Part shown: positions 24,133 through 31,624 of the stretch, one piece after another
Numbering within the stretch: the first letter of the stretch is position 1
How the letters are laid out: the number at the start of each line of letters is the position of its first letter
Source of the DNA: Candidatus Ventrenecus stercoripullorum
GTDB lineage: Bacteria > Bacillota_I > Bacilli_A > RF39 > UBA660
NCBI GenBank assembly: GCA_018712835.1
Contig: DVGF01000053.1
Coordinates: forward strand, 1 to 32,457
DNA: 32,457 nucleotides
Direction: 5' to 3'
The notes under the pieces: model-generated
The model's database searches: none
The model's input: the letters and a program-made list of their open reading frames with translations, nothing else
Told to the model about the DNA's origin: nothing
Program-made: the position numbers and the translations under genes

Positions 24133-25755
24133 CTATTGCTTAATTTGACTCATTAATTCGAACATCGGTACAATAACAGAGATGATAATGACACCAACGA
24201 TAACTGCTAAGAAACAGATAAGAATTGGTTCTACAAATGATTTCATGTTATTGATAATATTACGGTGCATTTCTTGATAGTATGTACTTACTTTTCCCAT
24301 CATTTCTGCAAGTTGTCCAGTAGACTCACCAGTTACTATCATGTAGTAAGCAACGTCTGGTACTGCCCAATGGTCTTTGAATGCTAAACTGATTTTTTCT
24401 CCATTGACAACGTTATTAATGGTATTGTACATGATTTCTTTGTATATTTCATTGTTTGTGATTTTACTTAGTATATCAATACTTTCTGTAATAAAGACGT
24501 TGTTTCGTAATAGAGAAGAAAATGTTTTTGAAAAGATTGCCATTTCATTATAAATGATAATATCTCCAATCACTGGTAATTTCATTCCTAGGATCTGTGC
24601 TTTGACACGGAACGCTTTGATTTTTTTATAACATATTACTAGAATTGTAATAATTAAAATGATGACTAATAATACAGTTGCCAAGTTATTTTGTAAGAAG
24701 ACACTGACGGAAATAACCACGGCTGTAAGTCCTTGAATTTGGGCACCTGCACTTTCATAGATTTCCAAGAAGTCTGGGATAACCCATACTAATATGAATG
24801 TTATAACCGCTAAACTGAAAATCATGATAACTGTTGGATAACTCATTGCTGACACCATTTGTTTGTGAGTTCTATCGATTTCTTCGTAATAATTAGCCAT
24901 GTCATCTAATGTTTCTTGTAATTCTCCAGTTGCTTCTGCGGCTTTTATCATATTGATTAAAAGTGGTGGAAACATTGTTCCTTGTTTTTCCAATGCTGCT
25001 GAGAATGGTTCTCCCATAGTTAATTCGTAAATGACTGATTGGAACGCTCTTTTGTATGTTGGTTTTTTGTTCATCTGTAAGTTCAAAATACGAATAGACT
25101 CTGCTAATGTAATTCCACTTTTTAAATATGTTGACAATTGGGTAAGCCAAAATAGCAAGTCCTTTGTTTTTAATTTAGGTGCAAGTATACTCTTTTGCCC
25201 GTAAAGGAAATCGATGTATTGGTTGTTTTCTATTTTATATACATCATAGCCATCTTGAACTAAAAAGGTATTAATATCTAGTTTTGACAAACCACTGATA
25301 ATTCCTGTTTCTAGTTTACCTTCTTTGTTTTTAGCAGTAAATTTGTAAACTTTTGCTTCTTTACTACGGATTTTTCCTGGTCCTTGTAATTCTTCTAATA
25401 ATTTCACTTTTTCTTTTTCGAGTTTCTCGAATTTTTTCTTCATGAAACTAGTGTTTTTTAATAGGTCATTTAAATCCATATTCAGAACACTTTTTTTCGG
25501 AGCAGTTGCTTCTTTTGGTTTGGCTTCTTTTTGCAATGCTGCCTGTGTTCCACGGTAGGCTTCGTCTACTTTACCACTTAGTCTTTGCCATATCATAATT
25601 GGAATATCTTTAAAGACGAAAAGTACTCCACGCCACGTACATTGAATAATATATACAATAATTTCAAAGATAATTTTAAATGTCATAAATAAACCCAGTC
25701 CAGGATATTTTAATGGTTTTAACTTATTGTTTGCTTCATTTGCTACATCTTCCAT
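24133..25755 (-). CDS. PilC/GspF-type inner-membrane platform protein with N-terminal extension
   Basis: The 540-residue protein contains two T2SSF domains. The first spans about residues 195-320 ('FWLTQLSTYLKSGITLAESI'), the second about 400-530 ('FSKTFSSLLRNNVFITESI'), each followed by membrane segments. The standard PilC N-terminal motif 'VYKFTAKNKEGKLETGIISG' begins only at about residue 136. The preceding 135 residues are extra: a hydrophobic stretch at about 22-48 ('MTFKIIFEIIVYIIQCTWRG'), a second at about 45-60, and a charged helical linker. Family members are usually near 400 residues. It should anchor the ATPase and help assemble the pilus. The SD TAGGGATGAC precedes the ATG; a minus-strand extended -10 TGTTATACT lies about 40 bases upstream. 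Confidence 0.9.
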   Translation of the reverse strand: MEDVANEANNKLKPLKYPGLGLFMTFKIIFEIIVYIIQCTWRGVLFVFKDIPIMIWQRLSGKVDEAYRGTQAALQKEAKPKEATAPKKSVLNMDLNDLLKNTSFMKKKFEKLEKEKVKLLEELQGPGKIRSKEAKVYKFTAKNKEGKLETGIISGLSKLDINTFLVQDGYDVYKIENNQYIDFLYGQKSILAPKLKTKDLLFWLTQLSTYLKSGITLAESIRILNLQMNKKPTYKRAFQSVIYELTMGEPFSAALEKQGTMFPPLLINMIKAAEATGELQETLDDMANYYEEIDRTHKQMVSAMSYPTVIMIFSLAVITFILVWVIPDFLEIYESAGAQIQGLTAVVISVSVFLQNNLATVLLVIILIITILVICYKKIKAFRVKAQILGMKLPVIGDIIIYNEMAIFSKTFSSLLRNNVFITESIDILSKITNNEIYKEIMYNTINNVVNGEKISLAFKDHWAVPDVAYYMIVTGESTGQLAEMMGKVSTYYQEMHRNIINNMKSFVEPILICFLAVIVGVIIISVIVPMFELMSQIKQ

Positions 25756-25874
25756 GTCATCCCTACTCTCTTTACTCTACATTAGTATAACATATTTTTT
25801 TTGTCTTGACCATGTAATTTTTTTATTCTTCTAAAAATATTCTTGTTTTTTAGGTTTATTAGTTAAAAAAACAA

Positions 25875-25901
25875 ACAATTTTTCTTTTTCTACATATTTT
25901 A
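25875..25901 (+). promoter_or_regulatory. Exact sigma-K consensus match before the collagen-like gene
   Basis: AC (25875-25876), 16 bases, then CATATTTTA (25893-25901) matches AC-N16-CATANNNTA exactly. It ends 19 bases before the ATG. In a T/A-rich region a chance match is possible; no sigma factor gene is in the window. Confidence 0.45.
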
Positions 25902-25920
25902 TATATGAAAGGAGAATGTT

Positions 25921-26832
25921 ATGAATAATTGTAGTGATTATCAAAAGGCATATAACTATGTGAAAAATTATCAAAAAAATGGTTTTAGTCAAGGCTGTTG
26001 TTGTACACCAAGAGTGGGACCTACTGGGCCAACAGGACCGCAAGGACCTGCGACCATCGCGATTGGCACTACTACGGTGGGTCTACCCGGAAGCACTCCT
26101 TCTGTTGTAAATGCTGGAACGAATGAAAATGCTATTTTAAATTTTGTTATTCCTGCGGGAGCCACAGGACCGACTGGGGCAACCGGACCAACTGGCCCTA
26201 CTGGTGCGACTGGTCCACAAGGTGTGCCTGGAACTAGCGGGACTCAAGGAACTACGGGACCAACTGGTGCAACTGGGCCTACCGGAGCAACGGGACCAAC
26301 AGGAGCCACAGGACCTACCGGAGCAACGGGTGCTACAGGACCACAAGGAACTGGGGCTACTGGTCCTACGGGGCCAACTGGGGCGACTGGGGCGACTGGA
26401 CCAAGTATTACTTTAGCAATTGGAACTGTGACAACTGGTGCACCTGGAAGTACTGCTAGTGCATCTGTTACTCCATTGGGTGGAAATGCTTATTCTTTAA
26501 ATTTAACTATTCCGCAAGGACCAACTGGTCCACAAGGTACTACTGGTACTGCTGGAGCGACTGGACCTACGGGTGCAACTGGGCCTACCGGACCTCAAGG
26601 AACTGCAGGTACAACTGGTGCTACAGGACCTACGGGTGCAACGGGACCTCAGGGAACTGCTGGTACAACTGGTGCTACAGGACCTACCGGAGCAACGGGA
26701 CCTCAGGGAACTGCTGGTACAACAGGGGCAACGGGGCCTACCGGACCAACTGGACCACAAGGAACTGCAGGTACAACTGGTGCTACAGGACCTACCGGAC
26801 CGACGGGACCTACAGGGCCAACTGGACCATAG
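25921..26832 (+). CDS. Collagen-like G-x-T/P repeat protein (exosporium/BclA style)
   Basis: The 303-residue protein begins '[18 protein letters not shown]' with a short Cys-rich turn ('GCCCTPR') and then consists of Gly-x-Thr/Pro triplets ('[10 protein letters not shown]'). Two copies of a non-collagen insert break the triplets: '[20 protein letters not shown]' (about 46-80) and '[19 protein letters not shown]' (about 160-198), each ending in 'IP(A/Q)G'. This insert is common in exosporium-type collagen-like proteins. The triplets run to the stop codon with no C-terminal globular domain, which BclA-type proteins normally have, so the gene may be shortened. The final third carries 54-base tandem units. 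The SD AAAGGAGAATG is strong. Likely a surface or spore-coat filament protein. Confidence 0.85.
   Translation: MNNCSDYQKAYNYVKNYQKNGFSQGCCCTPRVGPTGPTGPQGPATIAIGTTTVGLPGSTPSVVNAGTNENAILNFVIPAGATGPTGATGPTGPTGATGPQGVPGTSGTQGTTGPTGATGPTGATGPTGATGPTGATGATGPQGTGATGPTGPTGATGATGPSITLAIGTVTTGAPGSTASASVTPLGGNAYSLNLTIPQGPTGPQGTTGTAGATGPTGATGPTGPQGTAGTTGATGPTGATGPQGTAGTTGATGPTGATGPQGTAGTTGATGPTGPTGPQGTAGTTGATGPTGPTGPTGPTGP
26599..26814 (+). repeat. Four 54-base tandem repeats in the collagen gene
   Basis: Units beginning GGAACTGC start at 26599, 26653, 26707 and 26761, each exactly 54 bases apart and encoding 18 residues of the form [18 protein letters not shown]. Copies differ by a few bases. Such arrays change length by recombination. 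Confidence 0.85.
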
Positions 26833-26838
26833 CATAAT

Positions 26839-26899
26839 AAAAAAGAAATCATTATGGATGTGGACTTCTTTAAGAGACATCGTAAGTGATTTCTTTTTT
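26839..26899. terminator. Long hairpin after the collagen gene
   Basis: AAAAAAGAAATCA (26839-26851) pairs with TGATTTCTTTTTT (26887-26899). The stem continues imperfectly with TTA/TAA and GATGT/ACATC. The T-run makes it a terminator on the plus strand. It also lies just before the TnpB relic and could be that element's left-end hairpin. Confidence 0.6.
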
Positions 26900-26931
26900 T
26901 GTACAACAGGAAAGTAATCCAATACCCCCAT

Positions 26932-27448
26932 ATGAAAATTACAAAAGCTTATCAGTTTCGACTTTATCTAACGAAAGAACAGGAAATACTCATTCATAAA
27001 ACGTTTGGATATACAAGATTTCTATATAATCAAATGTTAAAGGAGAAAAAGAAAGCTATCGACCAATTGTAATAAAAGTAGTTATAAAAGAAAAGAATAT
27101 GCTAGTATTGGAGTAGATATGAAAGAAAAAACAATTACTTTACCTAAATTAAAGAAAGTAAAAATAGGAAATAAAAACTATAATAAAACTTTAAGAAAAC
27201 TAGAAAAACTTTATCGGAAACTCAAAAATGCAAGAAAGAAATATCTAGAAGAAGTTGTATCTAAGATATTAAAAGGAAAAGAAATTATATTAGCAGAAAG
27301 ATTAAAAGTAAGAAAGATGCTATCCAAAGAAAATAATTCCAAGAATTTAAGAAAGAGTATTAGCAATGTTAGTTTTCAAAAAATCTTACAAACAATAGAG
27401 TACAATTGTAGATGGTGTGGGAAGACATTTCATCAAATATCTACCTAA
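26932..27448 (+). pseudogene. TnpB (IS200/IS605-type RNA-guided nuclease) relic
   Basis: A 46-residue ORF not in the track (26932-27072) reads 'KITKAYQFRLYLTKEQEILI' and 'FGYTRFLYNQMLKEKK', the N-terminal HTH of TnpB/OrfB. About 40 bases later a second open stretch begins 'YASIGVD', like a RuvC-I strand, then 'ITLPKLKKVKIGNKNY' and 'LYRKLKNARKKYLEEVVSKI', followed by 'EIILAERLKVRKMLS', the RuvC-II region in which the usual E-D/K-L is E-R-L. It stops at 'HQIST', exactly where TnpB would continue with 'YPSSQ' and its zinc finger. Most of the middle and the whole zinc finger/RuvC-III are lost, so it is dead. No transposase TnpA is present. The track's ATG at 27119 is internal to this relic. Confidence 0.85.
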
Positions 27449-27471
27449 TTAAAATGAAATAAAAAATAGTA

Positions 27472-27486
27472 CGGGGGCGACCCTCG
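27472..27486 (+). other. GC-rich hairpin, possible remnant of the TnpB right end/omega-RNA
   Basis: CGGGGGCGACCCTCG folds into a six-pair stem (one G-U) with a three-base loop. It stands out in the AT-rich surroundings and lies 25-40 bases after the TnpB relic, where such elements encode the 3' end of their guide RNA. This is inferred from position and form only. Confidence 0.4.
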
Positions 27487-27501
27487 GAAATGTGGTCTTA
27501 A

Positions 27502-27529
27502 TAAAAAGAGGAATACCGTGAGGTATTCC
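27502..27529 (-). terminator. Rho-independent terminator of deoD
   Basis: The minus strand reads GGAATACC, loop TCAC, GGTATTCC, then TCTTTTTATT. The eight-pair stem is perfect. It lies about 50 bases after the deoD stop. Confidence 0.85.
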
Positions 27530-27576
27530 AAGGAAAAAAACAGAAAATTTATTTTCTACTTTATTCCTTTTTGTTC

Positions 27577-28311
27577 TTATAGACTTTCTAAAGCTAATTT
27601 AATCATGGTATCTAAAGATTTTTCTCTATCTTCTATGGAAAGGAATGTATCTTTATAAATACTATCTACTACTGTTAGTAATGCAGCCGCTTCTTTGTCA
27701 AAGCTGTTAGCAATATGGAATAACGCGAATGTTTCCATTTCACCAACAATAATATCTTTATCTTTAATACGGTGTAACATATGCTCTAAATCGGCATAAA
27801 AATCAAATTGTTGAGTACATATTACGTTTCCTTCTACTAAAGATACACCTTCTTTTTTTGCTGTTTCACGAATTTTTTCATTTAAACGTGCACTTGGTTT
27901 TGCCCAATGGGTTGGGTCTCCATTATAAGTGTACGCAAAGTTTGCTTCGGTGTAACTGTTTGTTGCTAGGATAACATCTGGTACATCGACACTATCATTT
28001 AAGCCACCACAGGTACCAATTCTAATAATTTTTTCAACGCCAAAGAAGTAAAATAACTCAAAAGCATAGATACTTACACTAGGCATACCCATACCATGGC
28101 CCATAACTGTTACTCTTTTTCCGTTGTAATATCCGGTATAACCAAACATATTTCTGGCTCTGTTTATTAATTTTGCATCTGTTAAAAATTTCTCAGCGAT
28201 GTATTTGGCACGTAATGGGTCTCCTGGCATAATTACGATAGGTGCAATATCCTCCTTTGTACATTCAATATGTGCTGGTTTAATATGTTCCATCACTTTT
28301 GGTGCTTTCAT
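27577..28311 (-). CDS. deoD: Purine nucleoside phosphorylase, DeoD type
   Basis: The 244-residue protein is full length for hexameric DeoD. It has 'IVIMPGDPLRAKYIAEKFL' (phosphate site), 'NMFGYTGYYNGKRVTVMGHG' with 'GMGMPS', 'IIRIGTCGGL', the nucleoside-binding 'IIVGEMETFALF' and 'VVDSIYKDTFLSIEDREKSL', which retains the catalytic Asp and Arg seen as 'SDH...R' in other members. It splits purine (deoxy)ribonucleosides with phosphate for salvage. The SD AGAGGGAT precedes the ATG. It appears to be a single-gene unit with its own terminator. Confidence 0.96.
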   Translation of the reverse strand: MKAPKVMEHIKPAHIECTKEDIAPIVIMPGDPLRAKYIAEKFLTDAKLINRARNMFGYTGYYNGKRVTVMGHGMGMPSVSIYAFELFYFFGVEKIIRIGTCGGLNDSVDVPDVILATNSYTEANFAYTYNGDPTHWAKPSARLNEKIRETAKKEGVSLVEGNVICTQQFDFYADLEHMLHRIKDKDIIVGEMETFALFHIANSFDKEAAALLTVVDSIYKDTFLSIEDREKSLDTMIKLALESL

Positions 28312-28341
28312 ATAATCCCTCTTTCTATTCTAACTAATATT

Positions 28342-28350
28342 AATATAGCA
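28342..28350 (-). promoter_or_regulatory. Candidate extended -10 box of deoD
   Basis: TGCTATATT reads on the minus strand about 30 bases before the deoD start. No clear -35 hexamer is visible. Confidence 0.35.
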
Positions 28351-28413
28351 AAAAGTGGTTGTTTTAAGAAAAAAAGTTGTTTCATTTCTGTCAAATAATG
28401 ACAAGTGAAGCTC

Positions 28414-29046
28414 TTATTCTGTTACTTGGCTTAGAATTGCTTCGATTTCTTCTGGTGTTTCGTCAAAAAAGTCAATTCGAAAGTTGGTAATACCTTCTCT
28501 TTGATACTCTACTAGATCCGATAGTCTGTTTAATGGTTCGTAATGGAAGATGTGCACGTGTTTTTCGCCCTCTACTCTTACTGGGTAAAAATGTCCTTCG
28601 TTGTCTTTTAATTCATAGCCGTTTTTGGTGAAAATAGGATGGCTTTTTAATAACATTACTTCGACTCTTCCATAAAGGAACACTTCAATTTCTGAAGCAT
28701 ATTCTTTTAGTAAATTTATTTCGTCTTTTGGATATTCTATCGATAAAGTCATTTTACTCACGTATTGGGAGAAAAGTTTTATCGTCGCAATGTTTGCAAT
28801 ATTCAAAAAGTAATCGCCAATCATTTCTTTTTTTCCTTGTTGTTTCATCATAACACCTGTATTATTTACTAACAAGCGATTTGGTAATGAACTTTTTTTT
28901 GTGTTAGTTCTTGGTATTTGATAGTAGATTTCCGGATATTTTTGTGCTAATGATACTTGGTCTGTATAAATGTCTGTTATGTTATATTTTTTAACTATGT
29001 GATATTGGGTTTCATTTCGTACGAATACGCTGATGTTTGTTTTCAT
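28414..29046 (-). CDS. Small U32 peptidase-related protein (partner of the downstream-listed U32 gene)
   Basis: The 210-residue protein resembles the part of U32-family proteins after the catalytic region: 'GDYFLNIANIATIKLFSQYV', then 'MTLSIEYPKDEINLL' and 'EVFLYGRVEVMLLKSHPIF'. In relatives the last motif is usually 'YGR-PLM--EYCPIG', carrying a Cys; here Lys-Ser-His-Pro replaces it. It starts 11 bases after the full U32 gene and has a good SD (AAAGGTGA), so the two are co-expressed, as are the paired U32 genes of Bacillus (yrrN-yrrO, linked to tRNA U34 hydroxylation). Its own role may be structural. Confidence 0.65.
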   Translation of the reverse strand: MKTNISVFVRNETQYHIVKKYNITDIYTDQVSLAQKYPEIYYQIPRTNTKKSSLPNRLLVNNTGVMMKQQGKKEMIGDYFLNIANIATIKLFSQYVSKMTLSIEYPKDEINLLKEYASEIEVFLYGRVEVMLLKSHPIFTKNGYELKDNEGHFYPVRVEGEKHVHIFHYEPLNRLSDLVEYQREGITNFRIDFFDETPEEIEAILSQVTE

Positions 29047-29057
29047 ATTTCACCTTT

Positions 29058-30539
29058 CTATTTAGAACGTAATGTTATTAGGTTTGCTACTGCTTCTCTT
29101 CGAATTTCATTGATTTTACTGACAGGAATGAATACGTTTTCTGGAAGTTCTATTTTGATATCTTGTAAGAAAAATGGGGTATCTTTTAGGCGGTCGCATT
29201 GTTTTAGCACGGTTTCTTTGGTTGTAGAGCATGTTTTTGCTTTTTCACAAATTTCTTTGTTGATAGTCAAAGTGTTTTTAAAATCACTGATTTCTAAAGA
29301 AAATGTTTTTTCAGTTATTTTGATAATCATTTGGATTGGAATTTTTTTGGAAGAATACTCTTCTATTTCTTTGGTAAGGCACGTATCGTATGTTTTTAGC
29401 ACTGTCCCTTTTTGGTGCAACTCAACTTTATTATCGACATATATGACACTTCCTTTTTTGGCTTCGTGAATTAGTTTCATTGTTTCATCGTATAGAAAAT
29501 TTACAATCATTCCTGATTTTATTTCTTTAAAACGAATACCGTCTCCTTGGGTTAAATCTTCTTCCAAAAGAATTTTAATTTTTTGAGCATTCCAAGCAAG
29601 TACTTTGCCAATAGGTATTCCTTGATGATTAGGAGTTTTGAAATTCATGATGTTTGGTTCTTTGAAAAGATAGCCGTTTGTAAAGCCACGATTAAATAGT
29701 GTTTTTAGTTTTTTGGTGTCTTCTTCGGTTATTTTTTTAGAATGATTTATTAGGAAGTTATCGATTAAGGTACGATAAAAACGTGTGATAAAGGCTACGT
29801 AATCTGGGCTTTTCATTCTTCCTTCTACTTTAAAGCTTGTAATGCTACTATTTAGTAACGCGGAAATGTTTCTTGAGGTATTTAGTTCTTTTGTAGATAA
29901 TATATAACTTTCTTCGGTAGCTTTTAATACTTTATTTTTATATATTTCATACGGCAACCGGCAAACTTGAGCACAGGACCCACGATTACCGCTTCGTCCT
30001 CCTTTTAAGGCACTCATAAGACATTGACCAGAATAGGAAACACATAAAGCACCATGAATAAATACTTCTTTTTCTAATATATTAGGGATTGCTTCGATTT
30101 CTTCTAGAGACATTTCTCTATCTAACACTACTCTCGTAACTCCTAATTCTTTTAGAAAATAACATTGTTCTACAGTATAAGTATGTGCTTGGGTAGATGC
30201 GTGGATTTCTAAATCTGGAAAAGTCTCATGAATGTATGAGATTAAACCGATATCGGATACGATTAAGGCATCGACATTCGCTCGATGCAAGAAGTTTATA
30301 TATTGAGTTACATTTTCCCATTCGGACTGATAGACCATGGTATTTACTGTTACATAAAGTTTTGCACCGTAAAGATGGCAGAAGGATTTCGCTTCGATGA
30401 TTTCTTCTTCGGTAAAGTTTTTAGCAAATGCTCTCGCCCCAAAATGTTTACCACCAATATAAACCGCATCGGCTCCGTTTAATACAGCTTTTTTTAATGA
30501 CTCCATGCTTCCTGCTGGTATCAATAATTCTTTTTGCAT
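29058..30539 (-). CDS. U32 peptidase-family protein (TrhP/YrrO-like)
   Basis: The 493-residue protein has the U32 TIM-barrel start 'ELLIPAGSMESLKKAVLNGA' with 'DAVYIGGKHFGARAFAKNF', and the family signature 'EVFIHGALCVSYSGQCLMS' with 'GGRSGNRGSCAQVCR', which supplies the Cys cluster thought to hold an iron-sulfur centre. A C-terminal beta domain follows ('GIPIGKVLAWNAQKIKILLE'). Although named peptidases, characterised members such as TrhP hydroxylate tRNA wobble uridine and RlhA modifies 23S rRNA. This length and layout match the TrhP group; the exact target is inferred. A strong SD (GAGGTGAG) precedes the ATG. It is divergent from the CorA gene. Confidence 0.88.
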   Translation of the reverse strand: MQKELLIPAGSMESLKKAVLNGADAVYIGGKHFGARAFAKNFTEEEIIEAKSFCHLYGAKLYVTVNTMVYQSEWENVTQYINFLHRANVDALIVSDIGLISYIHETFPDLEIHASTQAHTYTVEQCYFLKELGVTRVVLDREMSLEEIEAIPNILEKEVFIHGALCVSYSGQCLMSALKGGRSGNRGSCAQVCRLPYEIYKNKVLKATEESYILSTKELNTSRNISALLNSSITSFKVEGRMKSPDYVAFITRFYRTLIDNFLINHSKKITEEDTKKLKTLFNRGFTNGYLFKEPNIMNFKTPNHQGIPIGKVLAWNAQKIKILLEEDLTQGDGIRFKEIKSGMIVNFLYDETMKLIHEAKKGSVIYVDNKVELHQKGTVLKTYDTCLTKEIEEYSSKKIPIQMIIKITEKTFSLEISDFKNTLTINKEICEKAKTCSTTKETVLKQCDRLKDTPFFLQDIKIELPENVFIPVSKINEIRREAVANLITLRSK

Positions 30540-30612
30540 AGGCTCACCTCGTTTCTACTATTATATAAAAGAAATAGTTTTTTTAAAAGAGTCTAGAAAA
30601 AAATAAAATATG

Positions 30613-30621
30613 TGCTACAAT
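30613..30621 (+). promoter_or_regulatory. Extended -10 promoter of the CorA-type gene
   Basis: TGCTACAAT matches TGn-TACAAT. It overlaps the ATG at 30620 used in the ORF track, which excludes that start and points to 30638. Confidence 0.6.
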
Positions 30622-30637
30622 GAAATGGGTGATTACT

Positions 30638-31567
30638 ATGAAATATATTTATCAAGTAAAAAACAATATTCCTCAACCAAGAAAAAACATTTTAAAGAAT
30701 TTTTGGGTACATTTAAATAACCCTAGTGAAGAAGAAATGAAGTCTGTTTGTGCAAGTCTTGATATTGAAGCTAAAGTTCTTAGGAAAGCGTTAGACCGTT
30801 CTGAAACACCGCATATGGAAATCGAACCAAATTATGTGTTGTTTATTATTAAAATTCCTTATGTTATTTTGAATAAAGAAAAGAAAAAGTACCGGGCTTT
30901 ACCGATGGCAATCTTTGTGTTTAACAATGGTATTTTAACAGTTACAACCTCACATCATCCTATTATTACGGATTTAAAAAAAGGAAGAATTCATGGGCTA
31001 CGCTTTTTACATAGAAGAAGTTTTCCTATTTTCTTAATTAATAAAACGATTGAATATTATATTCGTTACTTAAATGAAATTCAAGAAGATATTCTTTCTA
31101 AGGAAAAAACACTTATTAAATCTACCAGTAATAAAGATTTAGAGCATATGCTTACTTTACAGAAAAGTCTGCTATATTTTACGACTGCCTTACAAGGAAA
31201 TCGTTCTGTATTAGAAAAGATTGAAAATAATTGTAATTTATTATCAGAAGAACAAGATCTTTTAGTTGATGTTCAAATAGAAATTAAGCAAGCAATTGAA
31301 ATGGCGAATACTTACCGTGAAATCTTAGAGAATACGATGGATACATATAGTTCTATTATTTCTAACAATTTAAATGATATTATGAAGTTTTTGACATCGA
31401 TTACTTTAGTTATCTCTATTCCAACGATGATTTCTTCATTTTTAGGTATGAATTTGTCGCTTGGTTCTTTTGGGACGAATCCCTTTTCGTTTGTTTTAAT
31501 TGTCAGTCTATCTTTTTTCATTGCGATTGTTTTAGTTATCTTACTGAAAAAGAAAAATTTATTATGA
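30638..31567 (+). CDS. CorA-family divalent metal ion transporter
   Basis: The protein of about 309 residues has a soluble, helical N-terminal domain and two C-terminal membrane segments ('FLTSITLVISIPTMISSFLG' and 'FVLIVSLSFFIAIVLVILLK'), with the CorA signature Gly-Met-Asn directly after the first ('LGMNLSLGSFG'). The short loop after GMN lacks the acidic MPEL-like sequence of classic CorA, as in many Firmicutes relatives. It should move Mg2+ or another divalent metal as a pentamer. The track start at 30620 lies within the -10 box; the ATG at 30638 follows GGGTGAT and is preferred. It ends in a clear terminator. Confidence 0.88.
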   Translation: MKYIYQVKNNIPQPRKNILKNFWVHLNNPSEEEMKSVCASLDIEAKVLRKALDRSETPHMEIEPNYVLFIIKIPYVILNKEKKKYRALPMAIFVFNNGILTVTTSHHPIITDLKKGRIHGLRFLHRRSFPIFLINKTIEYYIRYLNEIQEDILSKEKTLIKSTSNKDLEHMLTLQKSLLYFTTALQGNRSVLEKIENNCNLLSEEQDLLVDVQIEIKQAIEMANTYREILENTMDTYSSIISNNLNDIMKFLTSITLVISIPTMISSFLGMNLSLGSFGTNPFSFVLIVSLSFFIAIVLVILLKKKNLL

Positions 31568-31588
31568 ACAGCTTAGGGCTGTTTTTTT
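31567..31588 (+). terminator. Rho-independent terminator of the CorA-type gene
   Basis: AACAGC, loop TTAGG, GCTGTT, followed by T-run. The stem starts at the stop codon. Confidence 0.85.
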
Positions 31589-31598
31589 GCTTTTTAGT

Positions 31599-31607
31599 TG
31601 GTATACT
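31599..31607 (+). promoter_or_regulatory. Extended -10 promoter of the second GDPD gene
   Basis: TGGTATACT matches TGn-TATACT. The SD AGGTGAT begins seven bases later, so the leader should be only about 12 bases. Confidence 0.55.
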
Positions 31608-31624
31608 AATATTAGGTGATATGA

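Noticed and set aside
25801-25835. TTGACC (about 25806) as the -35 of a sigma-A promoter for the collagen gene
   Set aside because: No suitable -10 lies 16-18 bases downstream and the distance to the start is too large for the obvious boxes.
26599-26814. Regular 54-base repeats that could suggest a CRISPR array
   Set aside because: The units are contiguous and in frame with the collagen triplets; there are no unique spacers and no cas genes.
26137-26931. Several minus-strand and other-frame ORFs rich in Ser/Arg/Cys or Leu/Gln across the collagen gene
   Set aside because: They are shadows of the Gly-x-Thr/Pro repeat code; compositions are periodic and there is no SD or family match.
27119-27448. 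The 109-residue ORF as a separate basic protein
   Set aside because: It aligns by motif to the middle and RuvC-II part of TnpB and its frame is open upstream of the ATG; it is part of the relic.
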